Below, piece by piece: positions 36,558 to 45,380 of a stretch of 64,000 nucleotides of DNA. The notes below the pieces were generated by a model. That model saw only the letters and a list, made by a program, of their open reading frames with translations, was not told the DNA's origin and did no database searches. The position numbers and the translations under genes are program-made. This stretch comes from an uncultured Pseudomonadota bacterium (GTDB lineage Bacteria; Pseudomonadota; Gammaproteobacteria; Steroidobacterales; Steroidobacteraceae): NCBI GenBank assembly GCA_902826225.1, contig CADEED010000004.1, positions 1 to 64,000 on the forward strand, given 5' to 3'. Each line of letters starts with the position of its first letter. The first letter of the stretch is position 1.

Positions 36558-37835
36558 ATGAGAACAATCGGTCGTTTGGGTCTGGTCGCGTGCGTCGCGG
36601 CGTTCGCCAGTGCATCTGTCCATGCGGGCGCGCCCGAGGGCGGTTGGTATGTCGCCCCGCGCGTGAACGCATTGTGGGTCGACGACGGGCGCAGCGCGGA
36701 CGACGACGTCGGTTTCACGCTGTCGCTGGGACACAGCTTCACGGAGAACTGGGACGGCGAGTTGTCGCTGTTCCAGTCGAGCCATGAAACGCTGGGCGGT
36801 GGCGACACCAAGCTGCGCGGCTACGGCCTCTCGGCGAACCGGGTGTTCTACCGCAACACCAGCCGCGTGAACCCTTTCCTCACGTTCGGCCTGGCCCGCG
36901 TCAAGGCGGACTCGGATCTCTTCGGCGACCAGGAAGAAACATCCGCGACCTACGGCGCGGGAGTGCTCGTGGACCTGTCGTCCTCGCGCGAGCGCGGCCG
37001 CGCCGTGCAGCTGCGCGCCGAGATCGGCGCGCGCCGCGGACTGTCGACCAGCAGTGTTCCGGATCGTCCGGTGGACTACGTCGCCGGGCTCGGCATCCAG
37101 TTGAGCTGGGGCGGCAAGACTGCCCCGCTCGATTCCGACGGGGACGGCGTGAACGATACGCTCGACAACTGTCCGGGCACGCCGGCCGGCACGCCCGTGG
37201 ATTCGAGCGGCTGCCCGCTGCCGCAGGACGATGACGGCGACGGCGTCACGAACGACATCGACAAGTGCCCGGGCACGCCAGCGGGCGCGCGCGTCGATGC
37301 GAATGGCTGCGAGCTCGACAGTGACGGCGACGGCGTCGTCGACAGCCGCGACCAGTGCCCGAACACGCCAGCCGGCGCGAAGGTCGACGAGCGCGGGTGC
37401 GAGCTCGACAGCGACGGCGACGGCGTCCTCGACAGCCAGGACAAGTGCCCGGACACGCCGAAGGGCGACCGCGTCGATGCGCAGGGCTGCTCCTTCAAGG
37501 AGGAGATCAAACTACCCGGCGTGGTGTTCGAGACCAACAAGGCCGAACTGCTGCCCGAGAGTCTGCCGGTGCTCGAAGGCGCGATCTCGACGCTCAAGCG
37601 CTACCCTGATCTCAAGGTCGAGGTGGCGGGTCACACCGACAGCCGCGGCTCGGACGCTTACAACCTGGATCTCTCGACGCGTCGCGCGGCCACCGTGCTC
37701 AAGTATCTGCAGGACGGCGGCGTGGCGAACTCGATGACGTCGCGCGGCTACGGCGAGCGCCAGCCGGTCGCGAGCAACAGCACGGACGAAGGTCGCCAGT
37801 CCAACCGTCGCGTGGTGCTGCGCGTCCTGAACTGA
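36558..37835 (+). CDS. OmpA-family outer-membrane protein with thrombospondin type 3 repeats
   Basis: A 425-residue outer-membrane protein. The signal peptide ends near SVHAG (about residue 24). Residues 25-190 form an eight-stranded OmpA-like beta-barrel. Residues 190-310 hold acidic calcium-binding TSP3 repeats (DSDGDGVxDxxDxCPxTPxG-type, at least four copies). The C-terminal OmpA/MotB domain binds peptidoglycan (TNKAELLPES, then HTDSRGSDAYNLDLSTRRA). It tethers the outer membrane to the cell wall. GGAGAAG precedes the ATG, and a strong terminator follows. Confidence 0.95.
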   Translation: MRTIGRLGLVACVAAFASASVHAGAPEGGWYVAPRVNALWVDDGRSADDDVGFTLSLGHSFTENWDGELSLFQSSHETLGGGDTKLRGYGLSANRVFYRNTSRVNPFLTFGLARVKADSDLFGDQEETSATYGAGVLVDLSSSRERGRAVQLRAEIGARRGLSTSSVPDRPVDYVAGLGIQLSWGGKTAPLDSDGDGVNDTLDNCPGTPAGTPVDSSGCPLPQDDDGDGVTNDIDKCPGTPAGARVDANGCELDSDGDGVVDSRDQCPNTPAGAKVDERGCELDSDGDGVLDSQDKCPDTPKGDRVDAQGCSFKEEIKLPGVVFETNKAELLPESLPVLEGAISTLKRYPDLKVEVAGHTDSRGSDAYNLDLSTRRAATVLKYLQDGGVANSMTSRGYGERQPVASNSTDEGRQSNRRVVLRVLN

Positions 37836-37851
37836 AGACGACGCAAATGAC

Positions 37852-37887
37852 GGGGCGCGCCGGGTGACTGGCGCGCCCCTTTTTTTC
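37852..37887 (+). terminator. Intrinsic terminator after the OmpA-family gene
   Basis: The 10-bp stem GGGGCGCGCC / GGCGCGCCCC around an 8-nt loop is followed by eight T. It lies between convergent genes and could also slow transcription from the other strand. Confidence 0.92.
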
Positions 37888-37905
37888 GCGTGCCCGTCGC
37901 CCGAC

Positions 37906-39537
37906 TCAGTCCGCGCCGTATCCGAACTTCTCGGCCCATGGGGCGAGCGCGGGCAGGATGGGCGCGAGCTGTTCGCGGTATCTGCGCCACTCGCCGACGC
38001 CGCCCGCGTTGAGGCCCTGCGCGAGCTGCGCGCCGCTCGGCGTCGCGACACCACGGGCGCGCGCCGTTCCGGCGAAGTCCCGCATCTTCTCGTTCCAGTC
38101 GAGGTCGAGGAACGCGCACAGTCCGCGCGCCTCGTTCTCGAAGTCGCCGATGAGTTTCTCGAGTTGCACGCGATGCACACGCAGCTCGAGATCGCGGACC
38201 AGGATCTCCGTGATCTCCATCACCGCGTCGTAGAGCGCCGCCGCCGTCTCGAGGTCGAGCATTTCGTACATCGACGCGTTCATCCGGAATCGGCGCCGGT
38301 AGCAGCTCCACACGACGTCGCGTGGATCGCGCAATGCCAGCAGGATCTTCGCCTCGGGGAACAGCCGCGCGATGAGCGGCAGCTTGAGTCCGTTGAGCGG
38401 GTACTTGTCGACGAACAGGTTGCGGTTCACGAACACGCCCGACTCCGCGACGCGGCGCCAGTAGGCGTCCCGCAGCGGCCCGAGCTGCGCCTCGCCCGCC
38501 AGACCCAGCCGCGCGAGGTCGCCCGGCGAGCGCATGTAGGTGCGCACGGCGTCGATCAGGGTCTCCCGCTCCTCCAGCGCCACGACGCGCGGGTGACTCG
38601 CGAGGATCTGCTCGAGCAGCGTCGTGCCCGACCGCGGAAAGCCGATGAGGAACGCGTGCCCGTTCGCCGGCGAGTTCGAGACTTCCGGCGGCACGACGGT
38701 CATGAGGTCGCGCGCGCCGTGCGCCCGCAACCAGTCGCGCAGCTCCTGCGCATAAGCGAGCGTGCCCGGACCGCCGAAGTCGCGCGCGTAATGGGCGCGA
38801 CGCATTTCGTTCGATTCGCGGTAAGCGGCAAACGCCTCCGGCGCGCGACGCTGCTTGTCCAGCGCGTCCCCCAAGGTGCTCAGCGCGAGTGAACGCTCGA
38901 CGTCGGTGAGGCGCGGCTCATCCAGCAACGCGCGCAGCCGCTGCTCGGCCGCGGCGGCGTCGTTGTCCGCGATCTCGGCCTCGGCCACGACCATCGCCGC
39001 CGGGGGATAGTTGGGTTCTGCGGCGAGCACCGCCGCGCCGTGCTGGCGGGCGGCGGCCCGGTCACCGCGCCGGACGCAGACGGACGCGAGCCCGGCCCGG
39101 GCGAGCAGGTTGCCGGGCTGGAGTTCGAGAGCCCGCGCGTAACGCGACTCGGCTGCCGGCAACTCGGCCAGGGTCTCGAGGACCTGCCCGAGCGCGACCA
39201 GGGCCGGGGCGAAATCGGCGTGCAGCTCGACCACGCGCTCGAACAGCGGTTTTGCCTCGTCCGGCCGCTCGAGCCGCAGCAGGAGCAGGCCCAGGGCATG
39301 TAGGCAGCCGGCGTCATCGGGAGCCAGTGCCAGGCCCTGCCGCAGGCTGGCCTCGGCCTCCGCTAACCGGCCCACCGATTCGCGATGCATGGCCAGTGTG
39401 TTGTGCACGAAGGGATGGCGGATGCCGTCGGCCAGCGCGCGTTCGGCCAGGCCCGCCGCACCGGCCACGTCGCCGGACTGGACGAAGTCCCGCACCTGGC
39501 GCAGACGTTCTCGGGCTTCGGGACTCAACGTACTCAT
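37906..39537 (-). CDS. TPR-repeat sulfotransferase
   Basis: A 543-residue fusion. About residues 1-245 are tetratricopeptide repeats. The C-terminal half is a PAPS-dependent sulfotransferase: the 5'-phosphosulfate loop GFPRSGTTLLEQIL begins at residue 299 and the 3'-phosphate region ALRDPRDVVWSCY follows. Members near TonB-dependent receptors are common in this part of the Proteobacteria and may sulfate a protein or glycan; the target is unknown. I start at the second ATG, because TAGAAT lies ten bases before it and the upstream ATG would overlap that element. It is divergent from the receptor gene. Confidence 0.9.
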   Translation of the reverse strand: MSTLSPEARERLRQVRDFVQSGDVAGAAGLAERALADGIRHPFVHNTLAMHRESVGRLAEAEASLRQGLALAPDDAGCLHALGLLLLRLERPDEAKPLFERVVELHADFAPALVALGQVLETLAELPAAESRYARALELQPGNLLARAGLASVCVRRGDRAAARQHGAAVLAAEPNYPPAAMVVAEAEIADNDAAAAEQRLRALLDEPRLTDVERSLALSTLGDALDKQRRAPEAFAAYRESNEMRRAHYARDFGGPGTLAYAQELRDWLRAHGARDLMTVVPPEVSNSPANGHAFLIGFPRSGTTLLEQILASHPRVVALEERETLIDAVRTYMRSPGDLARLGLAGEAQLGPLRDAYWRRVAESGVFVNRNLFVDKYPLNGLKLPLIARLFPEAKILLALRDPRDVVWSCYRRRFRMNASMYEMLDLETAAALYDAVMEITEILVRDLELRVHRVQLEKLIGDFENEARGLCAFLDLDWNEKMRDFAGTARARGVATPSGAQLAQGLNAGGVGEWRRYREQLAPILPALAPWAEKFGYGAD

Positions 39538-39547
39538 GGGGGCGGCG

Positions 39548-39553
39548 ATTCTA
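39548..39553 (-). promoter_or_regulatory. Putative -10 (TAGAAT) of the TPR-sulfotransferase gene
   Basis: On the minus strand TAGAAT ends ten bases before the ATG at 39537. The leader would be only a few nucleotides. Confidence 0.4.
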
Positions 39554-39661
39554 GGCATCGATCCGGGCTCCGCAACCGTCCCTCGTGTCGCCGGGGACCG
39601 GCCCGGGAACGGGGCACGGCTCGTCGCAAATCCTTACAAATAGACGTTGTTTTTGTGCTAC

Positions 39662-39790
39662 AGGCTTTTGTTCCGGGGGGTTCGTGGTTAGTATCGGCGC
39701 CACAACTACCGTGACGAAAGCCCTAGAAAAGCCTTTGTTCCGGTATTCAGGGGTTAGTGTTCGAAACGCAACGACCGAGACATTCATCTT
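39662..39790. repeat. Two imperfect direct repeats, period about 67 bp, upstream of the TonB receptor
   Basis: GTTCCGG occurs at 39670-39676 and 39737-39743, each followed by GGTTAGT at the same spacing within one base. CACAACTACCGTGAC at 39701-39715 matches CGCAACGACCGAGAC at 39767-39781 in 12 of 15 positions. The 300-bp region between the sulfotransferase and receptor starts otherwise holds no gene. The repeats could be a double operator or part of the receptor leader; no function is shown. Confidence 0.55.
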
Positions 39791-39838
39791 CAGCGTTCCG
39801 TTCACTGTTTTCGCACAAAGCTTTCAGGAGATATCTGA

Positions 39839-42796
39839 ATGACTCGCAATACCGAGATCGCACGTTCTATCCGTCGGGCACTCTTCATGAGTGCTTGCGC
39901 GGCTGGCGGCGCGAGCACCGCGCTCGCGCAGGACCAAGAGAATCCGGACGCACAGGAACAAGACACCGTCGTCGTCACGGGCTCACGCATCATCACTCCC
40001 AACCTTCAGGCCATCAGCCCGGTCACCGCGCTGTCCGCCGAAGAAATCGTCCGCACCGGCCGCAGCTCGATCGAAGACGTGATCAACGAACTGCCGCAGG
40101 TGTTCGCGGCGCAGGGCGCGAACGTTTCGAACGGCGCCAACGGTACGGCGACGGTCAACCTCCGCGGCCTCGGCTCCAACCGCACGCTGGTGCTGTTGAA
40201 CGGCCGTCGTCTCGGCCCCGGCGACCCGGGCTCCGTGACGTTCGCCTCCGACATCAACATCGTCCCGACGATGCTCGTGCAGCGCGTCGAAATCCTCACC
40301 GGCGGCGCCTCGTCGGTGTACGGCGCCGACGCCGTCGGCGGTGTCGTGAACTTCATCATCGACAAGAAGTTCGAAGGCGTGAAGATCAGTGGTGGTTACA
40401 GCTTCTTCAACCACAAGAACGACAACTCGAACGCGCAGGACGTGCTCGAAGCCGGTGGCATCGACGCGCCGGAGAGCACGGTCAACAAGGGCTACGACAA
40501 GAACTTCTCGTTCGCCGTCGGCTCGAACTTCGCCGACGATCGCGGCAACGCGACGTTCTATGCGACGTACCGCGACACCGATCCGGTGTTCCAGGCGGAC
40601 TACGACTACTCCGCCTGCACGTACTTCTCGGGTGACGAATTCACCTGCGGCGGCTCGGGCACGGCCTTCCCGGCGCGCTTCCGTCCGCTCAGCCCCGTCA
40701 CGGGCGGCGCGGTCGGCAGCTACACGCTGAACCCGCAGACCGGCGTGTTCCAGGCCGGCAACGCCCCGGCCTACAACTTCGGTCCGCTGAACTATTACCA
40801 GCGTCCGAACAAGCGCTACACGGTCGGTTCGTTCCTGAACTTCGCGCTCAATGAGAAGGCCGAGGTCTACGGCGAATTCAACTTCCTCAAGGACCAGTCG
40901 GTGTCGCAGATCGCCCCCTCGGGTCTGTTCACGCTCGACGCAACGGTCAGCTGCTCGAACCCGCTGTGGACGGCGGCTCAGTTCACCGCGTTCTGCGGCC
41001 AGTTCGGCCTCACCGCCGCGGACGACACCAACATCCGCTTCAACCGCCGCAACATCGAAGGTGGCGGTCGCCAGCAGGACCTCGAACACAGCGCCTATCG
41101 CGCCGGTGGCGGCGTCAAGGGCGACATCAACGAAGCGTGGAGCTATGACGCGTCCCTGTTCCAGGGCACCGCGCGCATCTCCAACACGTACCTGAACGAC
41201 TTCTCGATCACGCGCTCCGGCCGTGCCCTGAACGTCGTCCCGGGTCCGGGCGGCGTTCCGACCTGCCAGTCGGTCATCGACGGCACGGACGCCAACTGCG
41301 TTCCGTACAACATCTGGGCGGCCGACTCGGTCACACCCGCCGCGTTGAACTACATGCAGATCCCGCTCGTCTCGGTGGGTGAAGTCACCGAGCGCATCGT
41401 GAACTCGACGTTCACGGTCGACCTCGGCGAATACGGCGTCAAGCTCGCGGCGGATGACGGCATCCTCGTGAACTTCGGCTTCGAAATGCGCAAGGTCGAA
41501 ACGGACTTCCAGCCGGACGGCAACTACATCGCCGGCGACGGCGCCGGCCAGGGTGGCGCGACGCTGCCGCTGTCGGGCTCGTTCAAGGCGAAGGAAGCGT
41601 TCTTCGAAGCACGCCTCCCGATCCTCAACAACGTCTCGGCCGAACTCGGCTATCGCTACTCCGACTACTCGGGCGCGTTCGACACGAGCACCGACACGTG
41701 GAAGGTCGGTCTCGAGTACTCGCCGGTGGATGCGGTCCGCCTGCGCGGCAGCTTCCAGCACGCCACGCGCGTTCCGAACATCTATGAGCTGTTCGGCACG
41801 AACCAGGTCGGCCTCAACGGCACGCTCGATCCCTGCGCCGGCGCGACGCCGGTCCTCACGGCCGCGCAGTGCTTGAACACGGGCATGACCGCGGGCCAGT
41901 ACGGCAACGTCGAAGCGAATCCGGCGGCGCAGTACAACGGCTTCATCGGCGGCAACCCGAACCTGAATCCGGAAGAGGCGGACACGATGTCGTTCGGCAT
42001 CGAGTTCCACCCGAACTTCGCGCCCGGCCTGCGAGTGAACCTCGACTGGTACAACATCAAGATCGACGATGCGATCCAGAACCCGAACCAGGACTTCACG
42101 CTGCTGCAGTGCGCCCTCACGGGTGCGGCGGCGGCTTGCGGCCAGGTCAATCGTGACTCGCAGGGCTCGCTGTTCGAGACGAACGAGGGCTTCGTGATCG
42201 ACACGCTGCAGAACATCGGCTCGATCGAGACCAGCGGTATCGACATCGACGCGAGCTATGCGTTCGACATCGGTGGCGCCGGCAAGCTGCGCTTCGGCCT
42301 CATCGGCACGCTGCTCGACAAGTACGAAGTGACGCCGCAGGACGGCATCACCTACGACTGCGTCGGCCTCTACGGCAGCATCTGCACCCCGGGAAACCCG
42401 AATGGCGCCCCGGTCGCGAAGTTCCGCAGCAAGGCGGACATCACCTGGACGACGCCGTGGAGCGGCATCGACCTGAACCTGGGCTTCCGCTACTACGGCG
42501 CGTCGAAGCGCGACCTCGAGGACTCGCAGGAGTCGCTGGCGTTCCTGGGTTCGGCGACGGGCGCATTCGCGACCGACTCCGAGCTGGGCTCGCGCAGCTA
42601 CGTCGACCTGTCGGCCTCCGTGTCGCTGTTCGAGAAGTACACGCTGCGTGTCGGCGCGAACAACCTGTTGGACAAGGATCCGCCGCTCAACGGCTCGAAC
42701 ACCTGCCCGACCGGTCCTTGCAACGGCAACACGTGGCCGCAGGCCTACGACGCCCTCGGTCGTCAGGTGTTCCTCACGATCGGCGCCGAGTTCTAA
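39839..42796 (+). CDS. TonB-dependent outer-membrane receptor
   Basis: A 985-residue transporter that uses TonB energy to import a bulky ligand. A signal peptide covers about residues 1-30. A TonB-box-like DTVVVTG (about residues 42-48) precedes the plug domain, which has NLRGLGSNRTLVLLNGRR and EILTGGASSVYGADAVGGVVN. The rest is a 22-stranded barrel closing in F (LTIGAEF). Length and plug features resemble the OAR/sugar-receptor type common in Xanthomonadales and Sphingomonads. AGGAG lies before the ATG. The adjacent oxygenase, hydroxylase and sulfotransferase hint at a modified ligand or a modified receptor. Confidence 0.96.
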   Translation: MTRNTEIARSIRRALFMSACAAGGASTALAQDQENPDAQEQDTVVVTGSRIITPNLQAISPVTALSAEEIVRTGRSSIEDVINELPQVFAAQGANVSNGANGTATVNLRGLGSNRTLVLLNGRRLGPGDPGSVTFASDINIVPTMLVQRVEILTGGASSVYGADAVGGVVNFIIDKKFEGVKISGGYSFFNHKNDNSNAQDVLEAGGIDAPESTVNKGYDKNFSFAVGSNFADDRGNATFYATYRDTDPVFQADYDYSACTYFSGDEFTCGGSGTAFPARFRPLSPVTGGAVGSYTLNPQTGVFQAGNAPAYNFGPLNYYQRPNKRYTVGSFLNFALNEKAEVYGEFNFLKDQSVSQIAPSGLFTLDATVSCSNPLWTAAQFTAFCGQFGLTAADDTNIRFNRRNIEGGGRQQDLEHSAYRAGGGVKGDINEAWSYDASLFQGTARISNTYLNDFSITRSGRALNVVPGPGGVPTCQSVIDGTDANCVPYNIWAADSVTPAALNYMQIPLVSVGEVTERIVNSTFTVDLGEYGVKLAADDGILVNFGFEMRKVETDFQPDGNYIAGDGAGQGGATLPLSGSFKAKEAFFEARLPILNNVSAELGYRYSDYSGAFDTSTDTWKVGLEYSPVDAVRLRGSFQHATRVPNIYELFGTNQVGLNGTLDPCAGATPVLTAAQCLNTGMTAGQYGNVEANPAAQYNGFIGGNPNLNPEEADTMSFGIEFHPNFAPGLRVNLDWYNIKIDDAIQNPNQDFTLLQCALTGAAAACGQVNRDSQGSLFETNEGFVIDTLQNIGSIETSGIDIDASYAFDIGGAGKLRFGLIGTLLDKYEVTPQDGITYDCVGLYGSICTPGNPNGAPVAKFRSKADITWTTPWSGIDLNLGFRYYGASKRDLEDSQESLAFLGSATGAFATDSELGSRSYVDLSASVSLFEKYTLRVGANNLLDKDPPLNGSNTCPTGPCNGNTWPQAYDALGRQVFLTIGAEF

Positions 42797-42836
42797 CGGC
42801 CAACCTTCGCAAGAAGGCGTTCGGTACGAACGAAAG

Positions 42837-42865
42837 ACGGCGGGCGAAAGCCCGCCGTTTTTTTT
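42837..42865 (+). terminator. Intrinsic terminator after the TonB-dependent receptor
   Basis: A 9-bp stem ACGGCGGGC / GCCCGCCGT with a GAAA tetraloop runs into eight T. The next gene starts 22 bases later with its own -10. Confidence 0.95.
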
Positions 42866-42874
42866 GCGCGCGGG

Positions 42875-42880
42875 TAAAGT
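42875..42880 (+). promoter_or_regulatory. Putative -10 (TAAAGT) of a leaderless oxygenase gene
   Basis: TAAAGT ends seven bases before the ATG at 42888 and just after the receptor terminator. No Shine-Dalgarno is present. Confidence 0.5.
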
Positions 42881-42887
42881 GCGGCCC

Positions 42888-43544
42888 ATGGCCGATATCG
42901 TCCCCTTCTTCGCCGTGCCGTTCGCGTTCTCGCGGCACCCGGATCCCGCCGCGCTCAACCGCGAGCTTCGGGACCTGTTCGTCGCGAAGTCCGCCGAAGG
43001 AGCCGCGTATGCGAATCCGCGGCCCATCACGCTGCGGAACTCGACCGTGTTCGAGAGCCGTTTCGATCTCTTCCGCTGGCCCGACAAGCCGGTGCAGCAG
43101 CTCAAGGAGTTCTGCTGGCACGAGATGCTCAACGTGCTGTGCGAAATCAACCGCTACGACGCGGCGATGCGCGCGCAGCTGCTGATCTACAACGACGCCT
43201 GGTTCCACGTCACCCGACGTGGCGGGTTCTTCTCGCTGCACAACCATCCGAACGCATCCTGGTCCGGCGTGTACTGCGTCGACTCGGGCACGAGCGAGGC
43301 CGACCAGCGCGGCGGCGCGCTGACGTTCGTGAATCCCACGCTGACGTCGACGATGCACGTCGATGCAGGCAATGCCTCGCTCCAGGGCGCGTTCGCGAGC
43401 GGCATCCGCACCTTGCGGATGGAGCCGGGTCAGCTCGTGCTGTTCCCGTCGTGGGTGCTGCACGAAGTGCAGCCGTTCGAAGGCGACGGCGAGCGCATCA
43501 GCGTCGCTTTCAATTGCTGGTTCGGACTGAAGGACCCGCGTTAG
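42888..43544 (+). CDS. Putative 2-oxoglutarate/Fe(II)-dependent oxygenase (2OG-FeII_Oxy_5 type)
   Basis: A 218-residue cytoplasmic oxygenase related to the TIGR02466 family. The iron ligands are in SLHNHPN (His118, His120 region) with WSGVYCV behind it, and a late histidine occurs in VLHEVQPF, followed by ERISVAFN, which contains the 2-oxoglutarate-binding arginine. The domain boundaries match this family well. Such proteins lie beside TonB-dependent receptors and sulfotransferases in several lineages. The substrate is not known. It is transcribed from its own promoter after the receptor terminator. Confidence 0.88.
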   Translation: MADIVPFFAVPFAFSRHPDPAALNRELRDLFVAKSAEGAAYANPRPITLRNSTVFESRFDLFRWPDKPVQQLKEFCWHEMLNVLCEINRYDAAMRAQLLIYNDAWFHVTRRGGFFSLHNHPNASWSGVYCVDSGTSEADQRGGALTFVNPTLTSTMHVDAGNASLQGAFASGIRTLRMEPGQLVLFPSWVLHEVQPFEGDGERISVAFNCWFGLKDPR

Positions 43545-44011
43545 TCGACGCGGCGTACCTTCGCCGAGCGGCCGCTCGGCATGATCATCTGGAAGGAGCC
43601 GAGCGCCGCGCGATTGATGGTGACGGTGTCGCCTTTCCGCAGCAGCGGATCGGTGCCGGAGATCTGCTTCCAGGCCTGGCCGTTCTCGAGCTTGATCAAC
43701 AGCGAGCCGTCATCAGCGCGGCCGAATGCCTTCACGGTCGATTGCAACGATTGCAGATCTCCGCCGCTGTCCGCGGGGCGCGTCGGCGCGGGGGTGCTCG
43801 ACAGCATGCCGAACGTCGCTTCGGGCGTGGCCGCGGGACCGCCCGCCGGTTTGCCGGCCGCCAGCGCGGCGACGGCGCGATCGAAACACGCCAGCCGCTC
43901 GTTGTTGCGGCCGATGGCAGCGCAATTGAGGAGTTCGGGCGGAACCGGCGGCGGCGTGTCGGCCGCGGCGGTCGTGGCGAGCGCGAGTGAGACGAGCCAG
44001 TGGAATTTCAT
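43541..44011 (-). CDS. Exported protein with DNGQ/ENGQ-type C-terminal domain
   Basis: A 156-residue protein with a signal peptide (residues 1-18). The N-terminal part holds two cysteines in LLNCAAIGRNNERLACFDRAVA, as in TagO-like small proteins. An alanine/proline linker leads to a beta-rich domain with LENGQAWKQ, GDTVTINRAALGSFQMI and AKVRRV. The same order occurs in the protein at 45381. The function is unknown. TAAGAT lies six bases before the ATG. The stop overlaps the oxygenase stop by 4 bp. Confidence 0.78.
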   Translation of the reverse strand: MKFHWLVSLALATTAAADTPPPVPPELLNCAAIGRNNERLACFDRAVAALAAGKPAGGPAATPEATFGMLSSTPAPTRPADSGGDLQSLQSTVKAFGRADDGSLLIKLENGQAWKQISGTDPLLRKGDTVTINRAALGSFQMIMPSGRSAKVRRVD

Positions 44012-44017
44012 GGCGCG

Positions 44018-44023
44018 ATCTTA
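44018..44023 (-). promoter_or_regulatory. Putative -10 (TAAGAT) for the gene ending at 43541
   Basis: On the minus strand TAAGAT ends six bases before the ATG, with no Shine-Dalgarno. Confidence 0.45.
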
Positions 44024-44036
44024 ACGCCGCTCCGGC

Positions 44037-45332
44037 TCAAGCGCCGTACGAGCCCGGGCCGCGGCCGCCATAGAACTCCGCCATCGCCGGAATCGCCTGC
44101 CGGATGACGGCGCGATCGTCGTCCGAGAGGAAGGGATTCCAGACATCGAAGATCAGCACCGCCCGCGGAAGCCTGCTGTCGTTCCAGGCCTCGTGCTCGA
44201 TGGTGTCGTCGAACACCCAGGCCTCGCCCGCGCGCCACTCGCGCGTCGTGGAGCCGACGCGGAAACGGCATTGCCCGGGCAGCACGAGCGGCAGGTGCAC
44301 GATGACGCGCGAATTCGTCACGCCCGTGTGCGGGGGAATGTGCGAGCCGGCGTCGAGGATCGAGAAGAACGCGGTGGGCGCGTGGCCGGGAACGTCGTGC
44401 ATCGGCAGCGTCCGCAGCAGCGCGGCCGTGCGCGGGCAGCGCGCGACATTTGCCTCGACGGGCTGGCCGTCGCGCCACAGGAAATACGCGCTCCACTTGC
44501 GCGACCGGTTGAGGTCGCGCCATTGGTCGAGCGGCACGCCGTCCGGATAGGCGATGTACGGCCGCAGGGAATCCTGGTCTTCCGCGAACACGCGCTCGAA
44601 TTCCTCGCGCACGGTCGCCGTCGCGGCTTCGAGCACCGCGAGCCACGGGAAATGCTCGCGTGGATAGAACTCGAGCGCGGGCAGCATGGGCACGTGCAAC
44701 TGCGTCGGTTCCGGGTAATAGATCCGGCGCTTGCCGACGAGTGCGCCGAGCGCGTGCTCGATGCGTGACGAGCGAGCGCTTTCCGGCACGGCGGCGCCGA
44801 TCTTTTGTGCCAGATGGCGCTCGAGCGCCGCGGCGTTCACGCGGACGGCTTCGGTCGCTTCCTCGATCGCGGGACGCAGCGCCTCGGGCAATGTCGCACC
44901 CTCGGGAAGGGTCTTCAACGCGTTCTCGTAGATCACCGCGGCGGCGCGTGCGCCGTGCCGGCGGCGGGTGAGATCCGCCTTGCGCAGCAGCGCCAGCAGG
45001 TGGCGCGGTTCGAGCGCGAGGGCCCGTTCCAGGGCCACGGCTTCTTCGTCCGGCCGATCCAGTTGTCGCAGCGCGGAAGCGAGGTTTACCCAGATGGACG
45101 CGATGCGATCGTCGCGCTCCAGCGCGCGGCGCAGCAGGTCGGCGGCCTCCACCGGGCGGCCGGCGTCCAGGGCGCGGATGCCGGCCGTATTCAGGACGAG
45201 CGGACTCTCGGGCGCCATCTTTTGCGCCTCGAAGAGCAAGTGCATTCCGCGCGCCATGTCGCCCGACGCAAAGGCGCGATCCGACTGCTGCAGGAGCCCG
45301 CGCAGCCGGCTTTCTTCTTCTGACGACGCCAA
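44037..45332 (-). CDS. TPR-containing aspartyl/asparaginyl beta-hydroxylase-like oxygenase
   Basis: A 431-residue protein: an N-terminal TPR region (about residues 1-165) and a C-terminal Asp/Asn beta-hydroxylase domain. The domain shows HIPPHTGVTNSRVIVHLPL, with the first iron histidine and the 2-oxoglutarate-binding part, and EAWVFDDTIEHEAWN with the second histidine. The start is TTG at 45332, with AGGGAAA six bases upstream; no ATG lies before the first conserved repeat. It shares the TPR-plus-modification-domain layout with the sulfotransferase at 37906. The substrate is unknown. Confidence 0.88.
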   Translation of the reverse strand: MASSEEESRLRGLLQQSDRAFASGDMARGMHLLFEAQKMAPESPLVLNTAGIRALDAGRPVEAADLLRRALERDDRIASIWVNLASALRQLDRPDEEAVALERALALEPRHLLALLRKADLTRRRHGARAAAVIYENALKTLPEGATLPEALRPAIEEATEAVRVNAAALERHLAQKIGAAVPESARSSRIEHALGALVGKRRIYYPEPTQLHVPMLPALEFYPREHFPWLAVLEAATATVREEFERVFAEDQDSLRPYIAYPDGVPLDQWRDLNRSRKWSAYFLWRDGQPVEANVARCPRTAALLRTLPMHDVPGHAPTAFFSILDAGSHIPPHTGVTNSRVIVHLPLVLPGQCRFRVGSTTREWRAGEAWVFDDTIEHEAWNDSRLPRAVLIFDVWNPFLSDDDRAVIRQAIPAMAEFYGGRGPGSYGA

Positions 45333-45368
45333 GGTTGTTTCCCTGGGAGACCTGCGCGGATTCTGCGC

Positions 45369-45374
45369 TATTCT
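45369..45374 (+). promoter_or_regulatory. Putative -10 (TATTCT) for the gene at 45381
   Basis: TATTCT ends six bases before the ATG, with no Shine-Dalgarno. Confidence 0.4.
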
Positions 45375-45380
45375 CGGGCC

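Noticed and set aside
37130-37500. Tandem DNA repeats in the OmpA gene, considered as a CRISPR-like or satellite repeat
   Set aside because: They are in frame and encode the thrombospondin type 3 repeats; no spacers or cas genes are present.
39983-43150. Long open frame antisense to the TonB receptor (over 1000 codons), and similar long antisense frames opposite the RND permease (25910-28867) and elsewhere
   Set aside because: Arginine-, aspartate- and valine-rich translation without any domain; a usual by-product of high-G+C codon choice on the opposite strand.
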